DNA of 64,000 nucleotides from positions 22,637-86,636 of the forward strand of contig DGTF01000061.1 of NCBI GenBank assembly GCA_002394235.1. The letters run 5' to 3'. Shown in pieces: positions 44,442 to 53,486 of this stretch; positions within the stretch are counted from its first letter, which is position 1, and every line of letters starts with the position of its first letter. Source of the DNA: Eubacterium sp. UBA4343 (lineage in GTDB: Bacteria; Bacillota; Clostridia; Lachnospirales; Lachnospiraceae). Under the pieces are notes generated by a model, which worked only from the letters and a program-made list of their open reading frames with translations, made no database searches and was not told the DNA's origin. A program made the position numbers and the translations under genes.

Positions 44442-45341
44442 TCAGGCCTCTTCAATGAGACGGTTCATCATATTCAGAACCCGCTTCTTGTCGGCGCTCC
44501 ACAGCGGCGCAAGGAGAAGCTTCTTCGGTCCGTCCCCGGTTAACCGGTGGATGACAATCTCCGGCGGAAGGATCTTCAGACATTTTACGACAAGCCTGCA
44601 GTATTCCTCCATATCCGGGAGCGGAAAGGGATGGATCCGATATTCCTCCGCCAGACGGGTGCCCTTCAGAATATGAAGAAGCTGCAGCTTCACTCCGTCC
44701 GGAAGCGGGCTGAGAGACGAAAGATACCGGACGGTCTGCAGCATCATCTCCTCCGTCTCTCCAGGAAGCCCCAATATGACATGAACGATTACCGTAAGTC
44801 CCGCATCCTTCAGGCGGCGGTAGGCATCCTCGAACACCGGGAGACTGTACCCACGGTGAATACGTTTTGCGGTTTCTTCATGTATGGTCTGAAGACCGAG
44901 CTCGACCCAGACCGGTTTCCGTTCGTTTAGTCTCTTCAGCATGGATATTTTGTCGTCCCCGAGGCAGTCCGGTCTTGTGCCGATTGACAGACCTGCAATT
45001 TCCGGCTGCTCCTCCGTCTCCGAGAAGATACGTTCAAGTCTTCGGGTATCTCCGTACGTACTGGTAAAGGACTGGAAGTAGCCGATAAACCTGCGGTCTT
45101 CCATTGCCAGAGTCTTCGGGAGCTTCGGATCAATTCTCTTCCTGGCCGCCGCAATCTGCTCTCTCACCGGAGCGAGATCCGCGGCAAAATCGCCGGAACC
45201 ACCTTCCGAACAGAACGTACAGCCTCCAAATCCAAGAGTCCCGTCCCGGTTCGGACAGGTGCATCCCGCCGAAAGGGACAGTTTGTAAATTTTCTGACCA
45301 TAGGTCTTCTTTAATTCTTCAGATATTCTTCTTATCTTCAT
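44442..45341 (-). CDS. Radical SAM protein, TIGR01212 (YhcC/YtqA) family
   Basis: A 299-residue radical SAM protein of unknown reaction. The cluster motif is in LSLSAGCTCPNRDGTLGFGG followed by CTFC (family pattern C-x7-12-C-x2-C), with later IGTRPDCL, WVELGLQTIHEETAKRIHRG and VHVILGLPGETEEMM, all typical of this family. Proposed roles in tRNA or cofactor modification are unproven. I chose ATG 45341 because the family begins there; a frame extending to 45596 runs into repeat DNA. The gene is divergent from rqcH. It ends about 35 bases before the yicC promoter. Confidence 0.9.
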   Translation of the reverse strand: MKIRRISEELKKTYGQKIYKLSLSAGCTCPNRDGTLGFGGCTFCSEGGSGDFAADLAPVREQIAAARKRIDPKLPKTLAMEDRRFIGYFQSFTSTYGDTRRLERIFSETEEQPEIAGLSIGTRPDCLGDDKISMLKRLNERKPVWVELGLQTIHEETAKRIHRGYSLPVFEDAYRRLKDAGLTVIVHVILGLPGETEEMMLQTVRYLSSLSPLPDGVKLQLLHILKGTRLAEEYRIHPFPLPDMEEYCRLVVKCLKILPPEIVIHRLTGDGPKKLLLAPLWSADKKRVLNMMNRLIEEA

Positions 45342-45360
45342 CTTTTCATCACACCCCTGC

Positions 45361-45456
45361 GATATTCTTTGCGTATGCGTGCGGGCTGACAAGACCAGCT
45401 GTCTGTGTGAACCCAACATTGCCCGGAGATATTCTTTGCATATGCGCAAATTCTGA
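45361..45456. repeat. Direct repeat upstream of the radical SAM gene
   Basis: GATATTCTTTGC[G/A]TATGCG and a following TGAC recur with a 67-bp offset (45361 and 45428). It lies in the leader of the minus-strand gene. Confidence 0.5.
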
Positions 45457-45478
45457 CACATTAACGCGGGCGAGGCAG

Positions 45479-45507
45479 TTGGATTTCTTTCGTTTGTTGT
45501 GTATAAT
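45479..45507 (+). promoter_or_regulatory. Candidate promoter of rqcH
   Basis: TTGGAT (45479-45484), 17-base spacer, TATAAT (45502-45507). If correct, the repeat block at 45530-45665 lies in the leader of the rqcH mRNA. Confidence 0.55.
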
Positions 45508-45529
45508 ATGCTGTAAACCCTTACGTTCC

Positions 45530-45665
45530 GCAAGCTGGGCGCGGCAAACTGTGTATGTTGCGGATTGTCCTGCGGTTTGCAAGCGGGGCGCGGCAATTGT
45601 ATAAACAGCGAAGTGCTCTGTGCTTTGCAATTGTATAAACTGCGGAGTGCTCTGTGCTTTGCAAT
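45530..45665 (+). repeat. Family A repeats in tandem, reverse orientation
   Basis: On the plus strand: GGCGCGGCAAACTGTGTATG, TTGCGGATTGTCCTGCGGTT, then GGCGCGGCAATTGTATAAAC and two copies of GTGCTCTGTGCTTTGCAATt, the second preceded by TGTATAAACTGCGGA. This is the family A core (TGTATAAGCTGCGGATTGCT, CCGTGCTTCGCA) but on the plus strand, matching the direction of the plus-strand rqcH gene. Confidence 0.7.
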
Positions 45666-45755
45666 CAGAACACAACAACAGAAGAATGATGAGTACCCTG
45701 CGGTGCCCGTTGGTATAAAGCCTGCGCGTCGCTGACAGGAATTCGAGGAATCAAT

Positions 45756-47495
45756 ATGGCTTTAGACGGTATCACAATATCAAATATCCGCTCCGAGCTG
45801 GAGCATACGCTTGCGGGAGGACATATATCGAAGATCATCCAACCTGAGCCGGATGAACTGATCTTCACGATAAAAAATAACGCGAAGACTTACCGGCTTC
45901 TTCTGTCGGCAAGTGCTTCTCTTCCGCTGGTCTATATCACGTCTTCCGGGAAGCAGGCGCCGATGAACGCGCCGAATTACTGCATGCTGCTGCGGAAGCA
46001 TCTGGCCGGCGGACTTCTCGAATCGGTCACCCAGCCCGGACTGGAGCGTGTGCTTTCCCTGAATGTCCGGCACAGAGATGAGCTCGGGGATCTCCGGAGC
46101 TGGCGCCTGGTCATCGAGCTCATGGGAAAGCACAGCAACATCATCCTGATCAGCGATCAGAACAAGATTGTGGATTCCATCAAACGGGTATCCTTCAATG
46201 TCAGTTCCGTCCGCGAGGTTCTGCCCGGAAGGGATTACTTCATTCCGGAGACACAGAACAAAAAGGATCCGCTCGACATCAGCGAAGAGGATTTCAGCAG
46301 AGCCGTTTTTTCAAAGGATGCGCCTGTCATGAAGGCGGTCTACGGCGGTCTGCGCGGCATCTCCCCCGTCATGGCTGAGGAAATCTGTTACCGGGCCGGC
46401 ATTGACAGCGACGCTTCCGCCTCGGGACTTCAGGATGCGGAACGGGTACATCTGTATCATACCTTCTCACGAATGATGGACGATGTAAAGAACGAAAAAT
46501 TTGAGCCGGCAATCTATTATAAAGGAAAAGATCCCTTCGAGTATGCTTCTGTTCCGCTGACGCAGTACGGAAATCTCAGGAAGGAAGGCTTCGATACAAT
46601 TTCATCACTGCTGGAACAATATTACGCGGAGAAGGAACTCAGGACCAGGATTCGGCAGCGTTCCATTGATCTGCGGAAGGTTGTTCAGACAAGTCTGGAG
46701 CGCAGCGGGCGAACCCTGCAGCTTCAGGAAAAACAGATGCATGATACCGAAAAGCGGGAGAAATATCGCATTTACGGAGAACTGCTGAATACTTATGGAT
46801 ACAGCCTGACACCGGGAGCGAAGGAACTGAAAGCAGTCAATTATTATAACAACGAACCCACCACGGTTCCGCTGGATCCGACGATGACTGCAGCACAGAA
46901 CGCAAAGAAATATTTTGACCGTTACAACAAGCTCAAGCGCACCGCAGAAGCGCTGGAGCAGCGGATCAAGGGCACAGAAGCGGATGTGGAGCATCTCGAG
47001 AGCATTGCGACATCTCTGGAGATCGCCCGCGACGAAAAGGATCTGCAGGAAATCCGGCAGGAACTGGAAGACTACGGTTATCTCCGCCATCACGGACCTT
47101 CGGGAAGAAAGAAAAAGCAGGAGGCCGCACAGCCTCTGCACTACCTTTCGTCTGACGGCTTTGACATGTACGTTGGAAAAAATAACTTCCAGAACGAAAT
47201 GGTTACCTTCAAAATCGCCTCCGGCAGCGACTGGTGGTTCCACGCGAACGACATTCCGGGCTCCCATGTGATTGTCAAAACAAATGGAAAAGAGCTCCCG
47301 GATCGCACCTTTGAAGAGGCAGGCAGACTTGCCGCCTATTACTCCAAGGCGAAAAACGCGCCAAAGGTAGAAATCGATTACACGCTTCGGAAGAATCTTC
47401 ACAAGCCGAACGGCGCAAGACCGGGATTTGTCCTGTACCACACAAACTACTCGCTTATGGCCGAACCGGATATTTCCGATCTGAGGGAAGTATAG
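45756..47495 (+). CDS. rqcH: Rqc2 homologue RqcH (NFACT protein, fibronectin-binding family)
   Basis: Binds obstructed 50S ribosomal subunits with peptidyl-tRNA and directs C-terminal alanine tailing of stalled chains for degradation. The 579-residue sequence has the NFACT-N domain (about 1-230, with PMNAPNYCMLLRKHLAG and HRDELGD), a coiled-coil middle (about 290-420) and the NFACT-R domain (DGFDMYVGKNNFQNE, WWFHANDIPGSHVIVK, about 465-560). Older annotations call it fibronectin-binding protein. GAGG lies seven bases before the ATG. It is one of only three plus-strand genes here. Confidence 0.96.
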   Translation: MALDGITISNIRSELEHTLAGGHISKIIQPEPDELIFTIKNNAKTYRLLLSASASLPLVYITSSGKQAPMNAPNYCMLLRKHLAGGLLESVTQPGLERVLSLNVRHRDELGDLRSWRLVIELMGKHSNIILISDQNKIVDSIKRVSFNVSSVREVLPGRDYFIPETQNKKDPLDISEEDFSRAVFSKDAPVMKAVYGGLRGISPVMAEEICYRAGIDSDASASGLQDAERVHLYHTFSRMMDDVKNEKFEPAIYYKGKDPFEYASVPLTQYGNLRKEGFDTISSLLEQYYAEKELRTRIRQRSIDLRKVVQTSLERSGRTLQLQEKQMHDTEKREKYRIYGELLNTYGYSLTPGAKELKAVNYYNNEPTTVPLDPTMTAAQNAKKYFDRYNKLKRTAEALEQRIKGTEADVEHLESIATSLEIARDEKDLQEIRQELEDYGYLRHHGPSGRKKKQEAAQPLHYLSSDGFDMYVGKNNFQNEMVTFKIASGSDWWFHANDIPGSHVIVKTNGKELPDRTFEEAGRLAAYYSKAKNAPKVEIDYTLRKNLHKPNGARPGFVLYHTNYSLMAEPDISDLREV

Positions 47496-47664
47496 CGGAC
47501 TCCATTTTTGGAGCGTGAAGCATTAGAAGTTCCCTTTGAGAGCGCGTAGCTCCGAATCACAGCAGGATAACCTCCAGTTTGTGGCACTGGTTTTCAGATA
47601 ACTGTTAAGTGGGAAAGTATAATTATTCATTCAGATTTTCGAATCATTTGAATAAGGGGATATC

Positions 47665-50151
47665 ATGGCAGATACAAAGAAATTGCTCTCTTCTTCCTCT
47701 AAGAGGGGACGAAAAAAGGGCAGATCGACGGCAAATATCGGCTTTGACCAGCCGGTCCGTACAAAACTGAAGCATCGATATATGGCGGACATCCAGACCG
47801 GACTGACGAAGGAACAGGTTGAGGAATATACCAGACACGGCTGGGACAACCGGTCGGTCGCACCGCCTTCGAAGACGGTAGGACAGATCATCAAGGGAAA
47901 TACGCTGACTTATTTTAACGGAATATTTCTGCTGCTCTCCGTACTCCTGATTATCGCCGGCTCGTATCGTGACCTGTCCTTCCTGCCGATCATTATCGCG
48001 AATGCAATGATTGGTATCGTGCAGGAGATCGCAGCCAAAAATACGCTGGACAAACTGAACGTCCTGAACGCTCCAAAGGCAAAAGTCGTCCGTTCCGGCA
48101 AGATCAGAACAATTCCGGCGGAAAAGCTGGTCCTCGACGACATCGTTATTTTTTCCGCGGGAAATCAGATTCCCGCAGACGCCGTTATTGTGGACGGACA
48201 GGTGAAGGTCAACGAATCCCTGTTGACCGGTGAATCGGACGAGATCTCCAAGAAACCGGGCGACAAGCTGATGTCCGGTTCCTTCATTGTATCCGGAAGC
48301 TGCTATGCCCGACTGGAAAAAATCGGCGAGGACTCCTATATCAACAAGCTGACGACCCAGGCAAAGGCAGCCAGGGAGGGAGAACAGTCGGAAATGATCC
48401 GTTCGCTGAACCGGATCGTTATGATCGCCGGCATCAGCATCGTCCCGATCGGAATTCTCCTGTTCTATCAGTCCTACTGGCAGCAGGGGCTCGAGCTTCA
48501 GGAAAGCATCACTTCCATGGTAGCGGCCGTGATCGGAATGATTCCGGAAGGTCTCTATCTGCTCTCCAGCGTCACCCTTGCGGTCAGTACCGGAAGACTC
48601 GCGCTGAAAAAGGTTCTGGTGCACGATATGAAGTGCATCGAGACACTGGCAAGAGTTGATGTTCTCTGTGTCGATAAGACCGGAACAATCACCGAGAACA
48701 AGATGCTGATTAACGACATCATCACACTCCCGCCGTATGAGGAGGACGCGACGATACCGGCCATCGAAGAACTGTTGAGCGACTTTTCGGCGGCTCAGAA
48801 GGCGGACAACATCACGATGCAGGCGATGAAGGATCATTTCACCAGCACCTCGGGCGCACGTCCACTCGCTGTGACCGGGTTCTCCTCCGCCTGGAAGTAT
48901 TCCAGCGTCACCTTCCAGAGCGGCGCGTATGTGCTCGGCGCACCGGAGTTTGTCCTGAAGGAGGACTACCACCTGTATCAGGACACCATTGAGGAGCAGA
49001 GCCGAAAGGGCTATCGTGTGCTTGTGTTCGGAAAATATCAGGGAACGCCGGATGGAAACGAGCTGACCGGGAATGTTACCGCGCTCTGTCTGGTTGTCGT
49101 GAAGAACAAGATCCGGAAGGATGCGGATAAGACCTTCCAGTTCTTCCACCGCCAGAATGTAGAGGTCAAGGTCATCTCCGGAGATAATCCGGTAACGGTA
49201 TCCGAGGTTGCGAAGCAGGCGGGAATCGCGAACTCTGACCTGTACATCGACGCGACGACGCTAAAGACAAAGGAAGATATCTATGACGCGGTAACGCGGT
49301 ATACGGTCTTCGGCCGTGTCACGCCGAACCAGAAGCGTGAATTTGTCCACGCGCTGAAGGCGCACGGACGCACCGTCGCGATGACCGGTGACGGTGTCAA
49401 TGATGTTCTCGCTCTTAAGGACGCGGACTGCTCTGTCGCCATGGCCGCAGGATCTGACGCGGCGGCTCAGGCCTCCCAGCTCGTTCTTCTCGACAATGAT
49501 TTTGCGCATATGCCGGAAATCGTTATGGAGGGACGGCAGGTTGTCAACAACATGGAGAGATCCGGAAGTCTCTTCCTTGTAAAAAACATTTTCTCCCTGC
49601 TGCTCGCGGTCTTCTCGATCATCGCCGGATTCACCTACCCGCTGAGGCCGTCCCAGATCTCCCTGATCAGTATGTTCACCATCGGCCTTCCCGGATTCCT
49701 AATGTCACAGATTCCGGATCACACATTGATCCACGGAAGATACATGAGTAATGTCCTTCTGAAGGCAATGCCGGCTGCGCTCACCGATTTTATTGTTGTT
49801 GCGAGCCTGGTTGTATTTGGAGAGGTCTTCGATGTAAGCTCGGTGGATATTTCGACAGCCTGCGCGATTCTGATGGCAATTGTCGGATTCATGATTCTGT
49901 TCCATATCATCAAGCCGATGGACCGGTACAAAACCGCGATCTGGCTTGTGTGTGTTGCGGGCATGACCTTGTTCCTCCTCCTCTTCCATTCCTTCTTTGG
50001 CATTACGGGAATGTCGATGCGCTGCATCATGCTGTTCGTGGTCTTCTCGATCACGACAGAGCCGATCCTCCGATATCTGATCCGGCTCATAAGACTTGTG
50101 AACATCGGATACAACCGGCTGAGGGACCGCTTTTCGGAGAGATTTTCCTGA
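47665..50151 (+). CDS. P-type cation-transporting ATPase (CtpE/Exp7-like)
   Basis: An 828-residue membrane ion pump. The actuator has LLTGESDEI, the phosphorylation site is CVDKTGTITENK, the ATP-binding domain is short, and the hinge is MTGDGVNDVLALKDADCSVAM. Membrane helix 4 carries GMIPEGLYLLSS, not the heavy-metal CPC/SPC nor the SERCA PEGLP pattern. This resembles the bacterial group with mycobacterial CtpE and pneumococcal Exp7, implicated in calcium uptake, but ion specificity cannot be read with certainty. About ten membrane segments are expected, six of them after the hinge. The N-terminus is basic and Ser-rich. AAGGGG lies eight bases before the ATG. It may be co-transcribed with rqcH; a clear terminator follows. 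Confidence 0.9.
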   Translation: MADTKKLLSSSSKRGRKKGRSTANIGFDQPVRTKLKHRYMADIQTGLTKEQVEEYTRHGWDNRSVAPPSKTVGQIIKGNTLTYFNGIFLLLSVLLIIAGSYRDLSFLPIIIANAMIGIVQEIAAKNTLDKLNVLNAPKAKVVRSGKIRTIPAEKLVLDDIVIFSAGNQIPADAVIVDGQVKVNESLLTGESDEISKKPGDKLMSGSFIVSGSCYARLEKIGEDSYINKLTTQAKAAREGEQSEMIRSLNRIVMIAGISIVPIGILLFYQSYWQQGLELQESITSMVAAVIGMIPEGLYLLSSVTLAVSTGRLALKKVLVHDMKCIETLARVDVLCVDKTGTITENKMLINDIITLPPYEEDATIPAIEELLSDFSAAQKADNITMQAMKDHFTSTSGARPLAVTGFSSAWKYSSVTFQSGAYVLGAPEFVLKEDYHLYQDTIEEQSRKGYRVLVFGKYQGTPDGNELTGNVTALCLVVVKNKIRKDADKTFQFFHRQNVEVKVISGDNPVTVSEVAKQAGIANSDLYIDATTLKTKEDIYDAVTRYTVFGRVTPNQKREFVHALKAHGRTVAMTGDGVNDVLALKDADCSVAMAAGSDAAAQASQLVLLDNDFAHMPEIVMEGRQVVNNMERSGSLFLVKNIFSLLLAVFSIIAGFTYPLRPSQISLISMFTIGLPGFLMSQIPDHTLIHGRYMSNVLLKAMPAALTDFIVVASLVVFGEVFDVSSVDISTACAILMAIVGFMILFHIIKPMDRYKTAIWLVCVAGMTLFLLLFHSFFGITGMSMRCIMLFVVFSITTEPILRYLIRLIRLVNIGYNRLRDRFSERFS

Positions 50152-50172
50152 TTGAAAATAAGGAGCATACAT

Positions 50173-50284
50173 TTTCAGGATGAATGCTTCTCAGGACGAT
50201 TACCTCTCAGGGCGATTGCCTCTCAGGGCGATTGCCTCTCAGGACGAATGCTTCTCAGGACGATTGCTTCTCACGGCGGATCCC
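50173..50284. repeat. 16-bp tandem repeat, seven units
   Basis: Units start at 50173 and follow every 16 bases; the consensus is TCTCAGG[A/G]CGATTGC[T/C]. Two consecutive units (50205-50236) are identical; the first and last are diverged. The array starts about 20 bases after the P-type ATPase stop codon and precedes its terminator, so it is transcribed. Confidence 0.9.
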
Positions 50285-50305
50285 TATTACAATTCACATA
50301 AATGA

Positions 50306-50365
50306 AGAGACCGCAGACAAACAGTCCATGATCATTCATGGCGGTTCATCTGCGGTCTCTTTTTA
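50306..50365 (+). terminator. Terminator of the P-type ATPase gene
   Basis: AGAGACCGCAGA (50306-50317) and TCTGCGGTCTCT (50349-50360) form a perfect 12-base stem followed by TTTT. The 31-base loop can itself fold through ATGATCAT and CATGATCATTCATG. Confidence 0.9.
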
Positions 50366-50597
50366 CTTATACGGAAACGAGGACTGCTGCCCGGCTATGC
50401 GGGAAGCAGCCCTCGTCTCATCAATTTACGCGAACAGTGAGCCGCAGCCGAATGCGAAGTATTCGTGTGCGGCGAGCGTCGCGATAGCGAGATAAAACTC
50501 GCGCAGCGTGTTTTATCTCGTTTTCAGGTTCTGCCCGGATTGCCCTGCACAGAGCATTCAGGTATGCACAGGGCAGCCAGGTATCAATCTTGTCCTA
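50366..50597. repeat. Structured gap with family B copy 2
   Basis: At 50473-50520 lies a family B copy aligned with 19541-19590; it contains CGAGATAAAAC and GTTTTATCTCG as an 11-base perfect stem with T's following on the plus strand. Further hairpins are at about 50372-50420 (GAGG...GCTGCCCG / CGGGAAGCAGCCCTC) and 50541-50575 (TGCCCTG / CAGGGCA), the latter about 23-57 bases after the oadA stop codon. No gene is seen. Confidence 0.55.
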
Positions 50598-52013
50598 TCA
50601 GACAGGGTAAGCCTTGTCTTCCTTGTCTCCCTTGGAAGCGTCAACGCCGGTCTTCTGCGCGTCTCTGTACTTGAAGAAGTCCATGGCAACCTGCGGGAAC
50701 AGCGCATAGCTGAGGGTATCCTCAGGCTGCTCCTTGTATGCGGCAACCTCTTTCTCGAGCTTGTCCATCTCAGGAGCAATGTCATCTGCAGGACGATGCG
50801 TGATCGGCTTCGTATCGCCGAGTGCTTTCTTCTGCAGCTCCGGATTTACCGGATCCGTGGTCTTGCCGTATTTGCCGGCAAGGATATCCTTCGTCTCCTG
50901 TGTGATCATCTTATAGCGCTCTCCCATGATCACGTTGAATACTGCCTGCGTTCCGACAATCTGAGAAGAAGGAGTAACCAGAGGCGGATTTCCGAGATCC
51001 TGACGAACCTTCGGAACCTCTTCCAGAACATCGTAATATTTGTCCTCTGCGTGCTGCTGTTTCAGCTGACTGGTCAGGTTCGAAAGCATGCCGCCCGGTA
51101 CCTGATATACGAGAGTCTTGATGTTAACGCCCATGTTCTTCGGATTCAGCAGTCCGTTGTCCAGGCACTCGTCTCTGTACGGACGGAAGTAATCGGCGAT
51201 CTCCTCCAGAAGCTTCATGTCAAGGCCGGTATCATAGGGCGTGCCCTGGAAGGTCTTGACCATAACCTCTGTAGCCGGCTGAGAGGTTCCCATCGCAAAC
51301 GGTGACATCGCAGTATCGATGATGTCAACGCCTGCCTCAACTGCCTTCAGATAGGTCATGGAAGCCACACCTGAGGTGTAATGGGTGTGAAGCTCGATCG
51401 GAAGGCTCGTCGCCTCCTTCAGAGCGGTAACAAGCTCTGTTGCCTCATAAGGCAGAAGCAGACCTGCCATATCCTTGATACAGATGGAATCCGCTCCCAT
51501 CTCCTCGATTGCCTTTGCCTTGGAAGTCCAGTAATCCAGTGTGTAGGAATCTCCGAGAGTATAGGACAGGGCAATCTGTGCCTCCGCGCCCTTCTCCTTC
51601 TTCGCTGCCTTTACACAGGTTTCCAGGTTGCGGAGATCGTTCATGCAGTCAAAGATACGGATGATGTCGATTCCGTTCGCAACGGATTTCTGTACAAAAT
51701 ACTCGACCACATCGTCTGCATAGGGCTTGTATCCGAGGATATTCTGACCACGGAACAGCATCTGCAGCTTGGTGTGCTTGAAGCCGTCACGCAGCTTGCG
51801 GAGTCTGTCCCACGGATCCTCGTGAAGGAAACGCAGACAGGAATCAAAGGTCGCACCGCCCCAGCACTCTACTGCGTGATAGCCGACCTGATCCATTTTA
51901 TCTACGATTGGAAGCATCTCAGACGTGGGCATACGAGTCGCAATCAGTGACTGATGCGCATCACGAAGAATTGTCTCCATGATTTTAACCGGTTTTTTCT
52001 CAATTTCAGCCAT
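50598..52013 (-). CDS. oadA: Oxaloacetate decarboxylase alpha / pyruvate carboxylase subunit B-type carboxyltransferase
   Basis: Biotin-dependent carboxyltransferase that moves carboxyl from oxaloacetate (or a related keto acid) to biotin. The TIM-barrel is shown by ETILRDAHQSLIATRM, FRGQNILGYKPYADDVVEYF, SICIKDMAGLLLPYEA (with the carbamylated-lysine position) and ELHTHYTSGVASM (zinc-binding histidines). The 471-residue protein ends after the conserved carboxyltransferase tail and has no biotin domain; biotin is carried by the separate protein at 53487-53873. GGAGAG lies eight bases before the ATG. Last gene of the sodium-pump operon; a structured 278-base gap separates it from oadB. Exact substrate is inferred from family. 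Confidence 0.93.
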   Translation of the reverse strand: MAEIEKKPVKIMETILRDAHQSLIATRMPTSEMLPIVDKMDQVGYHAVECWGGATFDSCLRFLHEDPWDRLRKLRDGFKHTKLQMLFRGQNILGYKPYADDVVEYFVQKSVANGIDIIRIFDCMNDLRNLETCVKAAKKEKGAEAQIALSYTLGDSYTLDYWTSKAKAIEEMGADSICIKDMAGLLLPYEATELVTALKEATSLPIELHTHYTSGVASMTYLKAVEAGVDIIDTAMSPFAMGTSQPATEVMVKTFQGTPYDTGLDMKLLEEIADYFRPYRDECLDNGLLNPKNMGVNIKTLVYQVPGGMLSNLTSQLKQQHAEDKYYDVLEEVPKVRQDLGNPPLVTPSSQIVGTQAVFNVIMGERYKMITQETKDILAGKYGKTTDPVNPELQKKALGDTKPITHRPADDIAPEMDKLEKEVAAYKEQPEDTLSYALFPQVAMDFFKYRDAQKTGVDASKGDKEDKAYPV

Positions 52014-52028
52014 TCTAAGCTCTCCTAT

Positions 52029-52100
52029 TTGTTATGTCCCCGCGGAGCATGACGCGTAGCCGGTCATGTTCTGCGGGTAAACTTATACAGTTTATAGTAT
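52029..52100 (-). repeat. Dispersed intergenic repeat, family A, copy 8 (diverged)
   Basis: On the minus strand: AAACTGTATAAGTTTACCCG, CAGAACATGACCGGCTACGC and CATGCTCCGCGGGG. It holds the ACTGTATAAG and CATGCTCCGCGGGG blocks, with a long stem-loop (CCCGCAGAACATGAC / GTCATGCTCCGCGGG). Confidence 0.5.
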
Positions 52101-52142
52101 TCATGTATACAATGTATCGTACGGCGGCCATTTTCATATCAC

Positions 52143-52240
52143 TGATGTTACTGCTCACCCCAACTATGCACGGCAGGGATTTTGCAGTCCTGTTGCCTTC
52201 GCAAACTGGCTGTATTCGTGATGCGTGAACAGTAACATCA
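52143..52240 (-). repeat. Intercistronic structured element between oadB and oadA
   Basis: Outer arms TGATGTTACTGCTCAC (52143-52158) and GTGAACAGTAACATCA (52225-52240) pair over 16 bases with one mismatch; inside, GGCAGG and CCTGTTGCC form a second stem. It lies inside the operon, with no T run, so it may set relative expression of the pump and the carboxyltransferase. Confidence 0.65.
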
Positions 52241-52291
52241 CATAGCCCGCCTGCGGGGTCTGGCCGTCTTCTGTCTGAAGGATCCGGGGAT

Positions 52292-53446
52292 TTACTTGAC
52301 ACCGTATACAGCCATGAAGGTACCGGCTGCTACCGCGGTACCGATAACACCTGCCACGTTCGGTCCCATCGCATGCATCAGCAGGAAGTTGGTCGGATCT
52401 GCCTCCGCACCGACCTTCTGAGATACACGGGCTGCCATCGGAACGGCGGATACACCGGCGGATCCGATCAGCGGGTTGATCCTGCCGTGGGTCAGGAAGC
52501 ACAGAAGTTTACCGAGAAGAACACCTCCGGCTGTACCGAAGATAAATGCCACGAGTCCGAGAACGACGATCTTCAGCGTATCCGCGTTCAGGAATGCTTC
52601 GGCACTAGTTGTCGCGCCGACTGAAGTACCCAGAAGTATAACGACGATATACATCAGCGCGTTGGAAGCGGTCTCTGTCAGCTGCTTAACCACTCCGCTC
52701 TCACGGAAGAGGTTTCCAAGCATCAGCATACCGACAAGCGGAGCGGTCGTCGGAAGAATCAGACATACGACTACGGTGATAACGATCGGGAACAGAATCT
52801 TCTCCAGTTTGGAAACCGGGCGAAGCTGTGCCATCTTGATCTTGCGCTCCTTCTCTGTGGTCAGAAGCTTCATGACCGGCGGCTGGATGATCGGAACCAG
52901 GGACATATAGGAATATGCCGCCACGGCGATCGGTCCCATCAGCGCGGTCTGTCCGAGCTTTCCGCAGAGGAAGATGGATGTAGGACCATCTGCACCGCCG
53001 ATGATGGAGATGGCTGCCGCAGCTTTTCCGTTAAAGCCCATGAAGATGGCCAGGAAATATGCGAAATAGATACCAAGCTGTGCCGCGGCGCCCATCAGGA
53101 AAGAAATCGGGTTTGCGATCAGCGGACCGAAGTCTGTCATTGCGCCGACACCCATGAAGATCAGGGACGGCAGAATTGACCATCCGTCGAGCTGGAAGAA
53201 GTACCAGAGCAGACCGCCGGCCTGGCTGGAGCCGGAAGCTGTTACCGTCGGCGCCGCCATGATGTCGGGATAGATGTTTACAAGGAGCATTCCGAATGCA
53301 ATGGGAACCAGCAGAAGCGGTTCAAAATCATGAGCGATTGCAAGGTACAGAAATACAAACGCAACAACGATCATGATGACATTGCCCCAGGAAATATTAA
53401 AAAATGCAGTCTGATGAATCAGATTGTTCAGGGTTGTTGCTATCAT
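52292..53446 (-). CDS. oadB: Sodium-translocating decarboxylase beta subunit
   Basis: Integral membrane subunit that decarboxylates carboxybiotin and exports sodium ions. The 384-residue, strongly hydrophobic protein shows the family blocks FMGVGAMTDFGPLIANP, GGADGPTSIFLCGKL, PPVMKLLTTEKERKIKM, NLFRESGVVKQLTETASNA and GSAGVSAVPMAARVSQKVGA. Such subunits serve oxaloacetate, methylmalonyl-CoA, glutaconyl-CoA and malonate decarboxylases alike, so it does not define the substrate. CCGGAGG lies eight bases before the ATG. It follows the biotin carrier gene after 40 bases. Confidence 0.96.
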   Translation of the reverse strand: MIATTLNNLIHQTAFFNISWGNVIMIVVAFVFLYLAIAHDFEPLLLVPIAFGMLLVNIYPDIMAAPTVTASGSSQAGGLLWYFFQLDGWSILPSLIFMGVGAMTDFGPLIANPISFLMGAAAQLGIYFAYFLAIFMGFNGKAAAAISIIGGADGPTSIFLCGKLGQTALMGPIAVAAYSYMSLVPIIQPPVMKLLTTEKERKIKMAQLRPVSKLEKILFPIVITVVVCLILPTTAPLVGMLMLGNLFRESGVVKQLTETASNALMYIVVILLGTSVGATTSAEAFLNADTLKIVVLGLVAFIFGTAGGVLLGKLLCFLTHGRINPLIGSAGVSAVPMAARVSQKVGAEADPTNFLLMHAMGPNVAGVIGTAVAAGTFMAVYGVK

Positions 53447-53486
53447 TTTATTACCTCCGGGTGATATGTGCAGAATCTTGCGGGAA

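Noticed and set aside
45342-45596. 85-residue extension of the radical SAM protein
   Set aside because: It runs into the repeat block and the rqcH promoter, and the family starts at the ATG at 45341.
47644-49149. 501-codon open frame opposite the P-type ATPase
   Set aside because: Shadow of a clear ATPase gene; the sequence shows no domain and its frame follows from codon bias.
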